Shown here: positions 33,906 to 45,384 of the stretch, piece by piece
Numbering within the stretch: position 1 is the stretch's first letter
How the letters are laid out: each line of letters starts with the position of its first letter
Translations under genes and position numbers: made by a program
Notes under the pieces: model-generated
Databases searched by the model: none
What the model was told of the DNA's origin: nothing
Seen by the model: the letters and a program-made list of their open reading frames with translations, nothing else
DNA from: Chrysaora quinquecirrha
Lineage: Eukaryota > Cnidaria > Scyphozoa > Semaeostomeae > Pelagiidae
Assembly: GCA_014526335.1 (NCBI GenBank)
Contig: JACTAT010000290.1
Coordinates: 362,579 to 426,578 of the forward strand
DNA: 64,000 nucleotides
Direction of reading: 5' to 3'

Positions 33906-34119
33906 CCTTCGTTCCATCTTTGCCATTTATTCCATCAGCTCCATCTCTGCCATTTTTTCGCTCAAGAGTTGTCGATGTGCGTCCATGGTTTGGTAAAAAT
34001 GTTGCAGACATGTCTGGTTTCATTGTCATTGATTCATGCTTCAAATTGATTTTGCAGTTATTTGATACAATAGAGCGTGCAACTAGCGTAAATTTTGTTA
34101 ATCCTTCAATGTTTATGTC
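33906..34119 (-). CDS. Exon 5: beta segment leading into a Gly-X-Y run
   Basis: The acceptor is tttttag before GACATAAAC and the donor is GTTTGT after ACGAAGG. The phase is 0 in, 1 out. The peptide starts DINIEGLTKFTLVARSIVSN, continues NCKINLKHESMTMKPDM and ends NGRDGADGINGKDGTK, with Gly at every third position over about five repeats. The repeated IxxxxLTxFTLVA-style pattern suggests beta-helix-like rungs before the Gly-rich tail. Confidence 0.9.
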
Positions 34120-34317
34120 CTAAAAATTCATCAAAACATTGTAAACAAGACAAACATCAAAACAAGATAAAACAACTTATTATTGGAGTTAATTGGGAAC
34201 TTCAAAAGTAGGTATAACCCTCTGCATAAGTATTTAATAAGTTTAAGAATATTCCCAAAACTTTTGGCGAGAAAAACCAAGTTATGTGTAGTTTCCTTAC
34301 TTGCTCTTCTGGACGGA

Positions 34318-34430
34318 AGTGTTGAAACGCAAACTGAACAAGAGAGTTGAGACAGTCATCTTGCCGCACTCCGCGACGAACAAAAATAGCAGGCGTAAGG
34401 AAATCTTTGGTTACGGTAGATGGAGGAAAA
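34318..34430 (-). pseudogene. Short reverse transcriptase fragment of a LINE
   Basis: The minus strand reads TVTKDFLTPAIFVRRGVRQD then DCLNSLVQFAFQHF, matching the LINE motif (TP.I.V.RGV.QGDCLSPLLFN). The preceding frame has a stop. A GTAAGG sequence follows in a phase that would fit exon 5, but the reverse transcriptase similarity and the good fit of exon 4 show that this is not a host exon. Confidence 0.65.
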
Positions 34431-34805
34431 TTGGTTTAAGGATTTGAAGAAAGATTCCAAATTAATTGGTCCACAATCGGCAGGTGAATCATTATTTGCC
34501 CTTTTTTAATAATAAACGATCCTTCAATCGACGCAAAAAGCAGTTCACCAAATGAGTGAATGACGTTGATACTGTCAGTTATAAATGCGCGTAAAAAGGT
34601 ATTCTTTTACAAGAGTTAATTGATTTTTTATCCAGAGGCAGATGCTATCTGAATATTTCATTTTACGGATGATGTTAGTAAATTTTTTTATAGGAACAGG
34701 GCTCAACATTAAATAGTTTTAAACTGTTACTGCAGTAAGTGCATCTGTCTTCGTGGATCTGAAAAGTGTAAATTTGCATGTAAACAATACACAACATAAT
34801 GTTAC

Positions 34806-34948
34806 CTTATCACAATAAAAGCTATCTGCTTTTATTATCATATTATACTCTTTTGTTTCATCTATTTGTTCACTAGGAGGATAATTACTATCTTCAAGTA
34901 TCTTATATACTTGAGACGAGTAAACCCTCTGTCCAACAATCTTTAAAT
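34806..34948 (-). CDS. Exon 4: linker/beta segment after the kringles
   Basis: The acceptor is ttttctag before ATTTAAAG; AT completes the codon begun by the last G of kringle exon 3 (Asp). The donor GTAACA after GATAAG leaves phase 0. The 47 codons include LKIVGQRVYSSQVYKILED and TKEYNMIIKADSFYCDK. The last part looks like a beta strand that continues into exon 5. No named domain was recognised. Confidence 0.88.
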
Positions 34949-36792
34949 CTAGAAAATAATGTGCAAATAGTTGAAACGAATAGCGAAATGGAGTTGCTTG
35001 AAAGAAAATAGCTTGAGAAACATCATAAGTTTATTAAGGGTATCTGAGAGCAACTGGCCCGTGCCAGCTTTAACCTTGTCGATTCCTTTATAAATCTTGT
35101 TGTTGTAACTATAACTAGGCACAAAAAATTACGTAAGAAAAACGATATTTGGAGTAAACAGAAAGATTTATTTTGTTCAATAAAAATTATGTGCGAGATT
35201 TATGCCCAGCCGCATGTGTTGTACATACTTATTTTCTCACGTGTAAATATTATGTTTCTAAATATTTATCTAAAAGCACGAATGCTCTTAAATCAATGTA
35301 AATGAAATTGAAAAAGTAGGAAAATAAACAGCACAAAACCACAGGAAATAAATTTTTTATTCCTAAATGCCTTAGTTATTGCTTCTTATAGTCGACAAAT
35401 AACTTTTTCATTTAATTTGAAAAATTTAGACGGACCTTGCAAAGTCTTGATTCACAAAATAGCTTCGCTACTGTCTGATGTCAAATATTTCTAAAGACGT
35501 TATCAATAAATCGACGTAAGCCTATTTATGATGGAATAAAGAGTGTTTAAATTCGATATTTAGTTGTTCTTATCATAGCACAACCACAATGTTGCATAAG
35601 GGACCATATACACTGGCAACTTTCTTACATTCTTCTACAGATTATGCCAATTAGCACCTTGATGCGCAGTGTACATGGTCGATTTTAGGAAATTTTCCTC
35701 AATTTTTTCACAAGTAAGGATCAAAGGGCCGACCAATTAAGTTAGGGATGCTCGAGAGCATCCCTTATTTTCTTATTTCTGTCAGCGCGGATTAACACTG
35801 TCCTCATGTGTGTCTGATCGTTCTTATAAGTTCTGATTTTTTCTATCGTTCACTCGTTCATTGCTGTATGTGTATCAATTGAACAAAAAGCGAAATGTCT
35901 GACGAAGAATTTTTAGTGTTTTTATTAATCTGTGCTTTTCTTTTTGGAACAAAATCGACAACGTACGTTACATACATAGAATGATAGCTTTTGCTTATGC
36001 GTTTATGGAGTTACGAAATTCACAGTTAGGGCAAGGGGCAAGTCAATTTTCTCAAAATGCATATCAGTGTGCCGATCTAAACACAAGCAAACATCTTTAT
36101 CCTGAGTATTGGTAGCACTGAGCACTGAACAAAATACTATGATGACTTTTCGGAGTTTTTATAAGAGAAAATCGCATCAACACAAATAAACAGATCTGTC
36201 ATCATGGATTAAAGTAATGGACAGGTGTTACAGCAAAAAAGTAAGAAGGAAACTGAAGAATTTAGCATTTGCTGGAATGTTTCCTACTGTTTTAAGAAAA
36301 ATCAAGTGCTAGTGTATATGGTCCCTAAAAATTTTGAAGCTGTTGCTGACAAGATGCCCTTGCAACAAGTATTCTTGACGATGAAAGCGAAAATAGAAAT
36401 AGTCGCCTGTCTTCCTGCATTCAGATTAGGCACTTATCAAATACTGTCGATTATCTAGTATAAAAACTGTGTTGAAAATGTCATTTTAATTAAAATCTCT
36501 CAGTTGTCTCAGAGCGTCGATTTCATGCGAGACCTCCCCTCGTTGCTTAGTTTTTCCATTCCTGCCAGTTATAGTTTTGTTGCTCCTAGATTTTGTGATT
36601 TCAAAACTAGTTCACACGCTTTTATTCCTATACAAAACAAAACATCAACAGAACTGGTTGCACCAAAACACATATTTCAATTAGTAAATAAGATGCGAAA
36701 CGTAACTATAGAATTTGTAAAGAATATTAACAGATTGTTTTACATATACTTGAAAAAATGGAATTATTGACCTTGATTTTGAAATCACTAAC
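34949..36792. other. Intron, short inverted motifs, no gene
   Basis: AGGGACCATATACACT near 35,603-35,618 recurs inverted near 36,317-36,332, and a stem GGGATGCT/AGCATCCC with a four-base loop lies at about 35,746-35,765. A plus-strand frame at 36,225-36,458 lacks a domain. The interval may hold a degraded foldback element. Confidence 0.4.
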
Positions 36793-37068
36793 CTGTTTGA
36801 TAAAGTGGGCAATTAGGAATATGACACAATTCGAACCGGGTTTTGCTGTCATCTGTATAGCACCACGGAACATCTTGATACTTTGGGTTTCGACAATAAT
36901 TGCTGTCAAGTCCAGCATCTGGGTAATCAGCAGGTGGGACGTCATGTTTATGCGGCTTTTGAGATTCCCATGCCTGGCAGGTCTTTCCAGATTTGGTTTT
37001 TGCAATTTTTCCACGGTATTCTTTTCCTTCGTTATCTTTTTTGCATTTGGTAACATCATATATTGTAG
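36793..37068 (-). CDS. Exon 3: kringle domain 2
   Basis: The acceptor is cttctag before CTACAATA and the donor is GTTAGT after CAAACAG. The exon is 276 nt and symmetric phase 1-1. All six kringle cysteines are visible: [38 protein letters not shown]. The EYRGK and GLDSNYCRNP motifs are textbook kringle. Kringles are extracellular disulfide modules of about 80 residues that bind lysine-containing peptides or membranes. This is one complete domain in one exon. Confidence 0.97.
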
Positions 37069-37409
37069 CTAGAAGTTAATAAAGAACAATTATCATTCAA
37101 ACAAAGAGCGGATATTGCTTCGTATTCTTGAAGGACCCCTCCAGTACATTGAGGTACAAGCGTTACAACCTCCTGATTTCGAATCTGCAACTTTGTTCTT
37201 TGTATCTTGCACAATATTGCTGTTATTAGCATTGCATCTAAAAAAATTGCATTGAGTGGCTTTGACGAACCTGACAAACATGTTTTCCTAGGTTGTTTTC
37301 CGTCCCGATGACATCTCTCAGTCGGACGATCAAAAAGAAACATGACGAATTCACTGAGTGAAAGTTGACATTGATATTCAAATAATAATAACATATAAAT
37401 AAGAAATAT
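37069..37409. other. Intron, no supported feature
   Basis: Overlapping minus-strand frames extend across 37,056-37,553, into the repeat at 37.4 kb. They have no domain. Confidence 0.4.
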
Positions 37410-37600
37410 CCCAGTAGTGGCACAGTACGCGGCAGCCATGAGAAAGAAAACCAGAGGGGGCGAAAGCAGCTCGTTACGTGTTGCAGAAAATGTGATATCA
37501 CTCATTGATGTAGTGATGCAACGTAGAGTTGGAGATAGGCCACTAAAACCCAAAAAACCAAACAGATGTGTTAAAAAAAGAGAAGAATTGTGTACGAATA
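37410..37600 (+). repeat. Unclassified interspersed repeat, copy 2
   Basis: Same family as 1,970-2,255: CAGTAGTGGCACAGTACGCG at the start, a CAGAGGGGGCGAAAGC-like core and GAAGAATTGTGTACG at the end. The two copies differ by scattered substitutions and one short indel region. Unlike copy 1, no LINE sequence precedes it. Confidence 0.65.
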
Positions 37601-38334
37601 CTGGCTTGTCAAATTGCCTACGTTATCTTTGAATTGACAATTTGCTTTGTTCGTGTTAATTCTGACATTGTGAGTCCAATTTGGCATTCCGGAATCGAGT
37701 TTTGGATTATCAAACTGCCTTACTTCATTCTGGATTCGGGTTTTGAATTTTGACATCGATATGACTCCACAGGAATCGTTTAATAACCGCATAATCTTAA
37801 TTAAGTTGTAATTGATATTTTTTATAATTTTTCTTGCTAGTGGAGTCGCTTGAGCCGCGACGAGATGAAGTGTTTTCGAAAAATGGGTTAAGTAGATTTT
37901 GATTACAGTTACTTTTAGTCGCATTCAAGGTTAAAACTGTCCTTAAGATTTAGGCTTCCTATAGCTTTCCCACAGAATGTCCAATAGCATAAATATCATG
38001 AACGATGTAACCTTACTGTACTTGTGCTGCTTTCTGCTAACAACGTCTAACTTCCAATGAAGATATTTTGTTGTTGTTGTTGCTCGAAAAATGCGAAATT
38101 GTATTGAATTTATACGTATATTATATATAGTGACAAGGAGTGAAGCTTTTTGAATTGTTTTTTGAATGTTTTATTTAGCCTGAATTTTGGTGAATTTGCG
38201 TTAAACGCCCATTTCTGTACATCAAAACGTTCCCGAACACCTGAGCTGTATACAGAGTACAGTTTTTTCAATTTCTTTATCCAAATCATTTATAATAGGG
38301 TGCGAAAATGTTTCATCCATCTGGCGGTTTGAAA
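37601..38334. other. Intron, no gene seen
   Basis: AT-rich sequence with a short TTG run at 38,070-38,082. The plus frame at 38,150-38,332 may be antisense to the Harbinger relic but was not recognised. Confidence 0.4.
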
Positions 38335-38575
38335 TCTGCCGAGGCTTTAATCCAACAGGAGCACCTGTCTCTGGTGATTTTACTTTTAGCATGTTATGCA
38401 TTACAAGAGCGGCTTTTACTATTTTAGAAGCTTTTTCTAGGTTAAGTTTAGCTTGGTTCTAGGTCCCAAAGATTCGGCAAACAGCTGTCGTTATCCCAAA
38501 CGCATTCGCTGTTAAACAACGAAAACGCAAAAGCCTATTGTTAAAAACTCTTTTTTTGTCATCTTATCCTTTTGT
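38335..38575 (-). pseudogene. PIF/Harbinger transposase C-terminal fragment
   Basis: The minus strand reads NRLLRFRCLTANAFGITTAV then CRIFG, a stop, and KIVKAALVMHNMLKV. The pattern R...ENAFGI....R.F....I..A...LHN is the end of PIF/Harbinger DDE transposases, including the segment around the last catalytic Glu, which is Ala here (TANAFG in place of ENAFG). The N-terminal catalytic part is absent. Confidence 0.7.
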
Positions 38576-38659
38576 CGGATAGTGCCTGAAAAAATTGCAG
38601 GACCAATAATTTCATAAAGCATATCTTACATTACTCTGAACCAGATTCACTTGTCACAC

Positions 38660-39460
38660 AAGCTCTTGAATATGAAAAATCTGTTACAGATCGAAAATAA
38701 ATCGTATCTTTCATTAACGAACGAACAGATGAGCTAAAAACTAATGAATTGACCAATTCAACGCTAACCTCTCTTTCTAAGACTGCTACAAGAAAAGCAT
38801 TAGAAAAAAACTACAGCATTTACTGGAAAACATACATAAATAGCTGCTCCAAAGCTTTGACTTACAAATCCTATAAAAATCAAATAATTTACAAAAAATA
38901 TCTTGATCTTATCCCAACTAGAAGACACAGAAGAATAACGTCAAAAATAAGATTAAGTGATCACTGCCTAGCTAAAGAAAAAGGTAGACATTTTAAACCG
39001 CCTATTGATAGAAACGCAAGATTCTGTAAATACTGCAAAAATATTGTAGAAGTTGAAATACACTTTTTCTTAGTATGTAGTGAATACAATTTTGAAAGAG
39101 AAAACTTTTTTAATAAAATCCACAGCCTTTATCCAAACTTTACAACTATCCCCTCTGCAGACCAAATATTTATATATTTAATGACAAATGAGAATAAAGT
39201 CTTCCTAGAAAGCTTCAGTGCCTTCACCAATGAAATTTACGAGAAACGTACTGCTTTAGAGAAATAAGCTATTCAGTGGTTGTTCTCCTTAGTTAATATA
39301 ATTAGAATCAGAGTAATAATAATTGCTTTACTTCCTATGGATGATTGATAAATTGAACTATTAGTTTTAGTTTACTTTCTTTTGTAATTTTAATATTTTG
39401 TCATTTCTGTTGCTATTGTAGACCATGTATCTAATGATATAGTGTCTAATAATAAAAAAA
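38660..39460 (+). mobile_element. LINE C-terminal fragment with zf-RVT-like motif
   Basis: The open frame 38,749-39,267 (172 codons) reads TATRKALEKNYSIYWKTYIN and RRHRRITSKIRLSDHCLAKE, then NARFCKYCKNIVEVEIHFFL, VCSEY. The C..C...E...HFL..C pattern is the zinc-binding region after the reverse transcriptase in many non-LTR elements. A 3' untranslated stretch follows to about 39,460. It is inserted between the two Harbinger relics. Confidence 0.75.
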
Positions 39461-39599
39461 GCCTTGTCAGCAAAAAAGCGTTATCAGCAATTAAAAAAAG
39501 GGTACAACTTCAATGCGAAATCTGGGCTGGACACATTCTAATAATGCTACAATGGCTTTTATAATTAGAGTACAAGCCCATGAAGACTAGCCAAAGATC

Positions 39600-40550
39600 G
39601 AAACATCCAGCCAATCTTCTGCGTCGCAGAAGCAAAGTCTATCTGCAACAACCACGGCCAGTAAGCAAAGCAATAAGAAAAAGCAAGATTAATTTGAATG
39701 GCCAAATAAACTGATGGAATCTTTGAAAAGTGCATGGGAAGAGCAACTAGTGCTGTTTGAGGTCTCTCATCCAGATTATCAGATGAAGGATATAAGAAGA
39801 AATGCTATTTTGAGAATCGTCAGCAAACTCAAAGATCGTGGGGTCAATCGCTTACCCTCTTTTGACGAGTTGGGCAAGAAACTAAATTCATTAAAGGATA
39901 CTTTGTTGCTGAAAGAAACATGAAGCAAAGCGAAGTCAGTGGAGCGGGAACAAATGAAGTCTACATGAGTAAATGGCAGTCCTAAGACTCTTTGCAGTTT
40001 CTGGCTAATAACATCATCGCACGAAGGACTAAATCGAATATACCGAAAGGTAGAGAAGCAGCTCTAAAGGATGAAGATGATTGTGCATATCCTGTGCAGA
40101 ACATGCCATTAGTAAAAGTAACGAAGAGGATGGAGAACAAGAAAACAAACGAACTAATAGAGACGGTAACACATGTTTTGAAAAGGCCAAGGCCCATATC
40201 TGACCAAGGGAAGCGTCTAGTGGACAGAATTTTTGGCAAAATGGTTGGGAAATGTTGGAGGAAACTCCCGAGAGCGAGGGATATGCTAATGATATGTTAA
40301 AGGTGGAAATCTAGAGACAGTTGTTTTAAGTTAAACATGCTGGATACCAGTCCATTAAAAATCAATAACAACAAGCACAAAAGGCAGCCTTTTCCCAGCC
40401 ATCCAACTACAATGACAGTGGGTTATAGAGAAGGTCAGCAAATGTTTTACGGTTTGCAAGAGCTATCTCTTCACCTTTGCAAGTCAATATTGAGCGAACA
40501 AGCTTACGCCGAAATTCACGTCAAAGTATCTTGAGTGAAGTTGATGAGGA
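39600..40550 (+). pseudogene. MADF/Myb-SANT-like Harbinger accessory protein, broken
   Basis: A frame from about 39,600 has a Ser/Lys-rich linker, one stop, then MESLKSAWEEQLVLFEV, YQMKDIRRNAILRIVSKLKD and SFDELGKKLNSLKDTLL, a MADF-type DNA-binding pattern. After a frame break, LIETVTHVLKRPRPISDQGK and LVDRIFGKMVGKCWRKLP follow, then a tail. Harbinger elements usually carry such a gene divergent from the transposase, and that is the arrangement seen here. Confidence 0.65.
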
Positions 40551-42180
40551 CTTGAATAACAAATCCTGGAAATTAATTTGCTGTTTGGAATTGAAGAATT
40601 GTTTTTGATTCTCAGTTTAAATGAATGATAACATTTTTCTGCATTAATGTTAAGTATTAGTTTAGTTGAATAGGTTATTCTATTAAGTTCTCTATACTTT
40701 GATGTATAGAGTATTCCCCAGTAATTTTCCCGAGATTTTACACAATCGTTGTTGAGATCGCAGTCCAATATCGCAATCACATTAAGGAAAAAACGATCGT
40801 GTAAACCTGCCTTTAGAAAATTAGACAAAGCGGGCAAGTTGTGCTATGATGTTAACACAAGAGCTGTCCTCTTGACTAAGAAGCAGTATGTGCAAATTTT
40901 CAGTACACTTAAACAAATGGTTGATTGGAATATGTTATTTAGTGCAACGAGCATAATATTTTCTTTCATCACAGTTAAATGGAAAAGTTAGTGTAGTTTA
41001 AGTGAGTATTCATCGTGAACTTTATTTGATTCTAATGATTTGCAGTACAGTTATGATCTTTCGCTGCTATGAATTTTCAGTTTTGCAAATTTTCCATCCT
41101 AAATCAGCATGCTGTGTGTACTGAAGCGAAGTTTTGCAAAATAATTCTTGTAGAAAAATCATCTATGTATTTTATCAAGATATACTTCAGTTACTCCCCG
41201 TAATACTCCCTGTGTGATAGAAGTGCAAAGAAAATAAAGAAAGCAATAAGGAAAAAGGGTTAGAAAACAGTAAGCTATCCTTGAAGAAAGTTTCTTTTGT
41301 CTTAATCAGTAAGTTTAACTGTAGCAAACTCGCGCTATTATGATCAACCAAGCAATTAGATTCATTTTTCAAATATTGTTAAATTCTCTTTTTGACGTCA
41401 TGCATATTTTCACAACATAGAATAGCAACTGTAACTACTGTAAAAAGCCGGGAAACAAAGTATACAGGGAATAAATACAGAAAACCTAAGGAGCTACCTA
41501 ACTTCAACTTTGAAAGTTGTTTTTAACTAAATCAAATACGGAGATTACGAATCTGCTTTGTGTTGAACAATTAAGCAAAGTGATTGAAGAAGAGGTCATG
41601 CTTCGAAGAAGAGGTCGACGAACCTTGAACTTTGGATATTTTTAGTTGTTTTGTTGCGTAATGCTTAATCGAACGATTCATAGACTTTTCTAGAACATTT
41701 CACACTATTACTATTTTCTGATTGAACAGTTGTTTAATCGTATCATATATTCTTGCTTCTGATTGGCTTTTAGGTTTTTAGTTAGGGCGTTTTGCCATGT
41801 GCTTTCTGATTATAAAAGGTTTTTGAGCAGTTAATTTTATGAGAGTTGATGTTACGATTTGTGAAGTAAAGCTTACAGCGCTGTCGTCTATCTGAAGTGA
41901 ATCCTGTCGTGCTGCGGTCCTGGTTCAACCTTATAAAGGTCGTAAGTCAAACTTTTGTCCTTTAGTAGAAGTAATTTCAAGCTGATATATTTGTTATAAA
42001 TTTGTCGTATAACATTTGGGCATTTTGAGAAATGGCCTCAAAATCACGTGATCGATGACGTCATTTTTCAATGATAAAAAATCGATAAAGAATAAAAAAA
42101 ATGGCTTAAACGTATGAACATTGATGTAATTTGCTATGTAAGTGCTAGCCATTGACCAAAGTTTAGTTTCGTGGAAAAAA
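40551..42180. other. Intron; possible degraded LTR-like promoter segment
   Basis: No gene was seen. A TATAAAAGG box at about 41,812-41,820 is followed by sequence that reads like the end of an LTR (GTAAAGCTTACAGCGCTGTC), but no second copy, PBS or coding region was found. Confidence 0.35.
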
Positions 42181-42252
42181 GAAACTGTATTTTATCAAGA
42201 AACTGTATTTTACCAAGAAACTGTATTTTATCAAGAAACTGTATTTTACCAA
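42181..42252 (+). repeat. Tandem repeat, 18-bp unit, four copies
   Basis: Units GAAACTGTATTTTATCAA and GAAACTGTATTTTACCAA alternate T/C at one position, so the real period is a 36-bp dimer repeated twice. Confidence 0.95.
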
Positions 42253-42256
42253 GTGT

Positions 42257-42300
<44 letters not shown>
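42257..42300 (+). repeat. CT dinucleotide microsatellite
   Basis: About 21 uninterrupted CT units directly follow the 18-bp repeat. Confidence 0.98.
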
Positions 42301-42301
<1 letters not shown>

Positions 42302-42730
42302 AATTACAGTTAAAATACAAGCTAAATATGTACGGATAAAAATACTGTCTAAGCATGACAGAACGTTCTAGAAAAGTTACAAACAAATATGTAATGCTAC
42401 CTGAAATACAAGGAAGTAATGATTAGCAAAGTAAAACAAGTGACACGTGATAACAATGGGAACAATAGAACGGAATTCTGACTAACTGTGCATGACGCAA
42501 CTAAGATACCTAGAAAATACGAATATCTCGCGTGCTAAATACAAATTAAAATCTAACAAAAATGCCTAAAGAAAATACTAGAAAACACTAGACAAATGGA
42601 TTGATAAATTAATTTTACAGAACATATAGTCCTATAAAGTAGCTGTATTACATAAAGACAAATGTGAAATAGGAGCAATATTACTTACCTTCGCGTTTTG
42701 TGAACGAAGGAAAATCTGACTGTGATTTCT
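42301..42730. other. Intron, no feature
   Basis: AT-rich sequence between the CT repeat and the long inverted repeat. Nothing was recognised. Confidence 0.5.
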
Positions 42731-43528
42731 GGCTATCTCTAAAAAGGGGAACGGGGAATGAAGGAACGGGGAACAGGGGAACGGGGGAACTGGGGAATCT
42801 CTAAAAAGGGGAACAAGAAAATGGCACATCCTACCAACAAATCGTTTACGCCAATCAAAAGAGCTTTATTGAAAATACGAAAATATGTAACTTTGAAACT
42901 TTTCTCTGCTTTGCTTAGAAATGACACGGCTTCAAAAACAATTTTCTCAAAATCTCTAAAAGGGGAACATAAAGGCCGCATATGCTACGAAAATCTTAAC
43001 CCACCAGAGGTTAGGGCTTCTGTTCATTAGCTAATATCTGTTGTAAAAGTGTAGGTAAAATCTAAGAATAGCGATAAAACACGAAATATAAAAATCTCTA
43101 AAAGGGGGAATCACTTTTCCAAAATCTCGAAAAAGGGGAACCACTTTTTCAAAATCTCTAAAAGGGGGAACGTAAAAGCTACGCAACGTAGAGCACTGAA
43201 AATGTATCATTCGAGAGCTTTTGGCAGCACGTTTCAAATATTTCAAAAAGTGTTGAATTTACAGTAAACTGAGTGGAATAAATCGCTTATAAAACCGATG
43301 AAATAAATATTCCGTGTTATCAATGAGACATAATGAAAAATACTTCTGACATTCACAGCTAATGGAAACCAATTACCGTATTAAGACCTGTCTTCGCTAC
43401 AGACAAGCATCAAATGACAGTAATTTTGTATTATGTCTGGGCATGGATGAACTCTTTCAGCACTGTAGAATTTAGGGAACGTTTCAGTTGCTCCTCAGGA
43501 GCACTTTTACTCGTGCGTGAAGAACAGG

Positions 43529-44035
43529 CAGGGACGCCTGCACGTATGGAGGGCAAGGGGGGCAAAGGTTTGAAGTGAAATTTCAAGTGTCCACGCCTTT
43601 CAGAAGCCTGGAAAACGTGGGAACGCCCTTTAAATGTTTTCATTGACAATAAAACTGTTTATTGTTAACTCTATTTTCCAGGAGCAATCCTTATTTTTTT
43701 GAAAAATTGGTACATTCAAAGTCATAAAGTTTTGTAATAAAATTTTGCTATTGGTTTTCGAAAAATGATTTTCTCTGTTCATTAATTTTGAAAAATTACG
43801 AACAATTTCACATCGATTTTCCCTTGACCCAGAAACCAATAATGAAATCACTATATTATGGTCCATTCTTGCCTTTCTTCTATTCTACCATTCTACAATA
43901 TTTATCAGACAACTTTAAAGCTATTTTAAAAATAATTGTTGTCGCTGAGGGCACATCTTGCCCCTCTTTGCCCCCTTGGATAAAAGCAGGAGGGGCGGTT
44001 GCCCCCTTGCCCCACCCCCACTGGAGGCGTCCTTG
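43529..44035. mobile_element. hAT-type MITE with perfect 8-bp target duplication
   Basis: The ends are CAGGGACGCCTGCA and, reverse-complemented, CAAGGACGCCTCCA. Both are followed inward by GGGCAAGGGGGCAA-like tracts. The flanks are AGAACAGG at 43,521-43,528 and AGAACAGG at 44,036-44,043, an exact 8-bp duplication as expected for hAT. The 507-bp interior is non-coding. Confidence 0.9.
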
Positions 44036-44167
44036 AGAACAGGCACTCTACTCTATGTGAAAATATCTTCTGCGTCACAAAAGTGACAAATAACTAATAA
44101 GAGTTTTAAGATTAAAACAATCAAATTAAAAAACAACAAACCAAAGAACGGACAGATTACCCGTTAC

Positions 44168-44455
44168 CCCCGGGAGGAGGTACTCCTCAAAGTAGGATGA
44201 TGACAGGTATGTGCCCCTCGTATGGGTGAGTTTTTCCTGCAAAACATTCCTTACATCTGGGTCCGATTTATGCCTAAAATACCTTAAAAGTGGGTAAGAA
44301 TCAAATTTCCTTACATTTTGGTACACAAATCTACACTACAATCATAAAACTGGGTGACTGAATGTGTAAAACGATACCTTAAAGGTGGGTTGGTTTGTAA
44401 AATCTCGGGGGGCACATCCCTGTACATTTCAGGGTCAAGTACCCTCCCCGGGCCT
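44168..44455. mobile_element. MITE with CCCCGGGAGG..GTAC ends and 5-bp duplication
   Basis: The left end CCCCGGGAGGAGGTACTC is mirrored by the right end (complement GGCCCGGGGAGGGTACTTG). The flanks are GTTAC at 44,163-44,167 and 44,456-44,460. Internal copies of CCTTACATYTGGG and ACCTTAAARGTGGG recur. The 288-bp element sits in the loop of the long inverted repeat. Confidence 0.75.
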
Positions 44456-45384
44456 GTTACGTTACAGCAAAGGGATATTTCAACATAATACTAACGACGA
44501 AAACACAAGATAAAACTTGGGACAATATTTCAAAATATATAAGAGATATTTTCACATAGATTAGAGTGTCTGTTCTTCACGCAGGAGTAAAAGTGATCCT
44601 GAGGAGCAACTGAAACGTTCAATTATCGAAAACATCCCTAAATTCCACAGTGCTGAAAGAGTTCATCCATGCCCAGACATAATACAAAATTACTGTCATT
44701 TGATGCTTGTCTGTAGCGAAGGCAGGTCTTAATACGGTAATTGGTTTCCATTAGCTGTGAATGTCAGAAGTATTTTTCATTATGTCTCATTGATAACACG
44801 GAATGTTTATTTCATCGGTTTTATAAGCGATTTATCCCACTTAGTTTACTGTAAATTCAACACTTTTTGAAATATTTGAAACGTGCTGCCAAAAAGCTCT
44901 CGAATGATACATTTTTCAGTGCTCTACGTTGCGTAGCTTTTACGTTCCCCCTTTTAGAGATTTTGAAAAAGTGGTTCCCCTTTTTCGAGATTTTGGAAAA
45001 GTGATTCCCCCTTTTAGAGATTTTTATATTTCGTGTTTTATCGCTATTCTTAGATTTTACCTACACTTTTACAACAGATATTAGCTAATGAACAGAAGCC
45101 CTAACCTCTGGTGGGTTAAGATTTTTCGTAGCATATGCGGCCTTTATGTTCCCCTTTTAGAGATTTTGAGAAAATTGTTTTGAAGCCGTGTCATTTCTAA
45201 GCAAAGCAGAGAAAAGTTTCAAAGTTACATATTTTCGTGTTTTCAATAAAGCTCTTTTGATTGGCGTAAACAATTTGTTGGTAGGATGTGCCATTTTCTT
45301 GTTCCCCTTTTTAGAGATTCCCAAGTTCCCCCGTTCCCCTGTTCCCCGTTCCCCCATTCCCCGTTCCCCTTTTTAGAGATAGCC

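Larger units (their letters stand above)
42731..45384. mobile_element. Long inverted repeat (foldback) with about 0.8-kb arms
   Basis: The left arm 42,731-43,527 and right arm about 44,543-45,384 are reverse complements with only scattered differences. The outer ends are GGCTATCTCTAAAAAGGGGA and its complement. Both arms hold repeated TCTCTAAAAAGGGGAAC motifs near the outer ends and in the middle. The inner part of the left arm resumes after 44,044, so the 43,529-44,035 element was inserted after the inverted repeat formed. The interior codes for nothing recognisable. The arms' similar open frames are just the inverted copies. Confidence 0.92.

Noticed and set aside
34301..34440. Minus-strand open frame with a GTAAGG donor in the right phase for exon 5
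   Set aside because: It matches a LINE reverse transcriptase motif, the upstream frame has a stop, and exon 4 at 34,806-34,948 fits better between kringle 2 and exon 5.
42758..45376. Two similar proteins (42,758-43,030 plus and 45,157-45,357 minus) as a gene pair
   Set aside because: They are mirror copies within the arms of the long inverted repeat, with no domain and no independent support.
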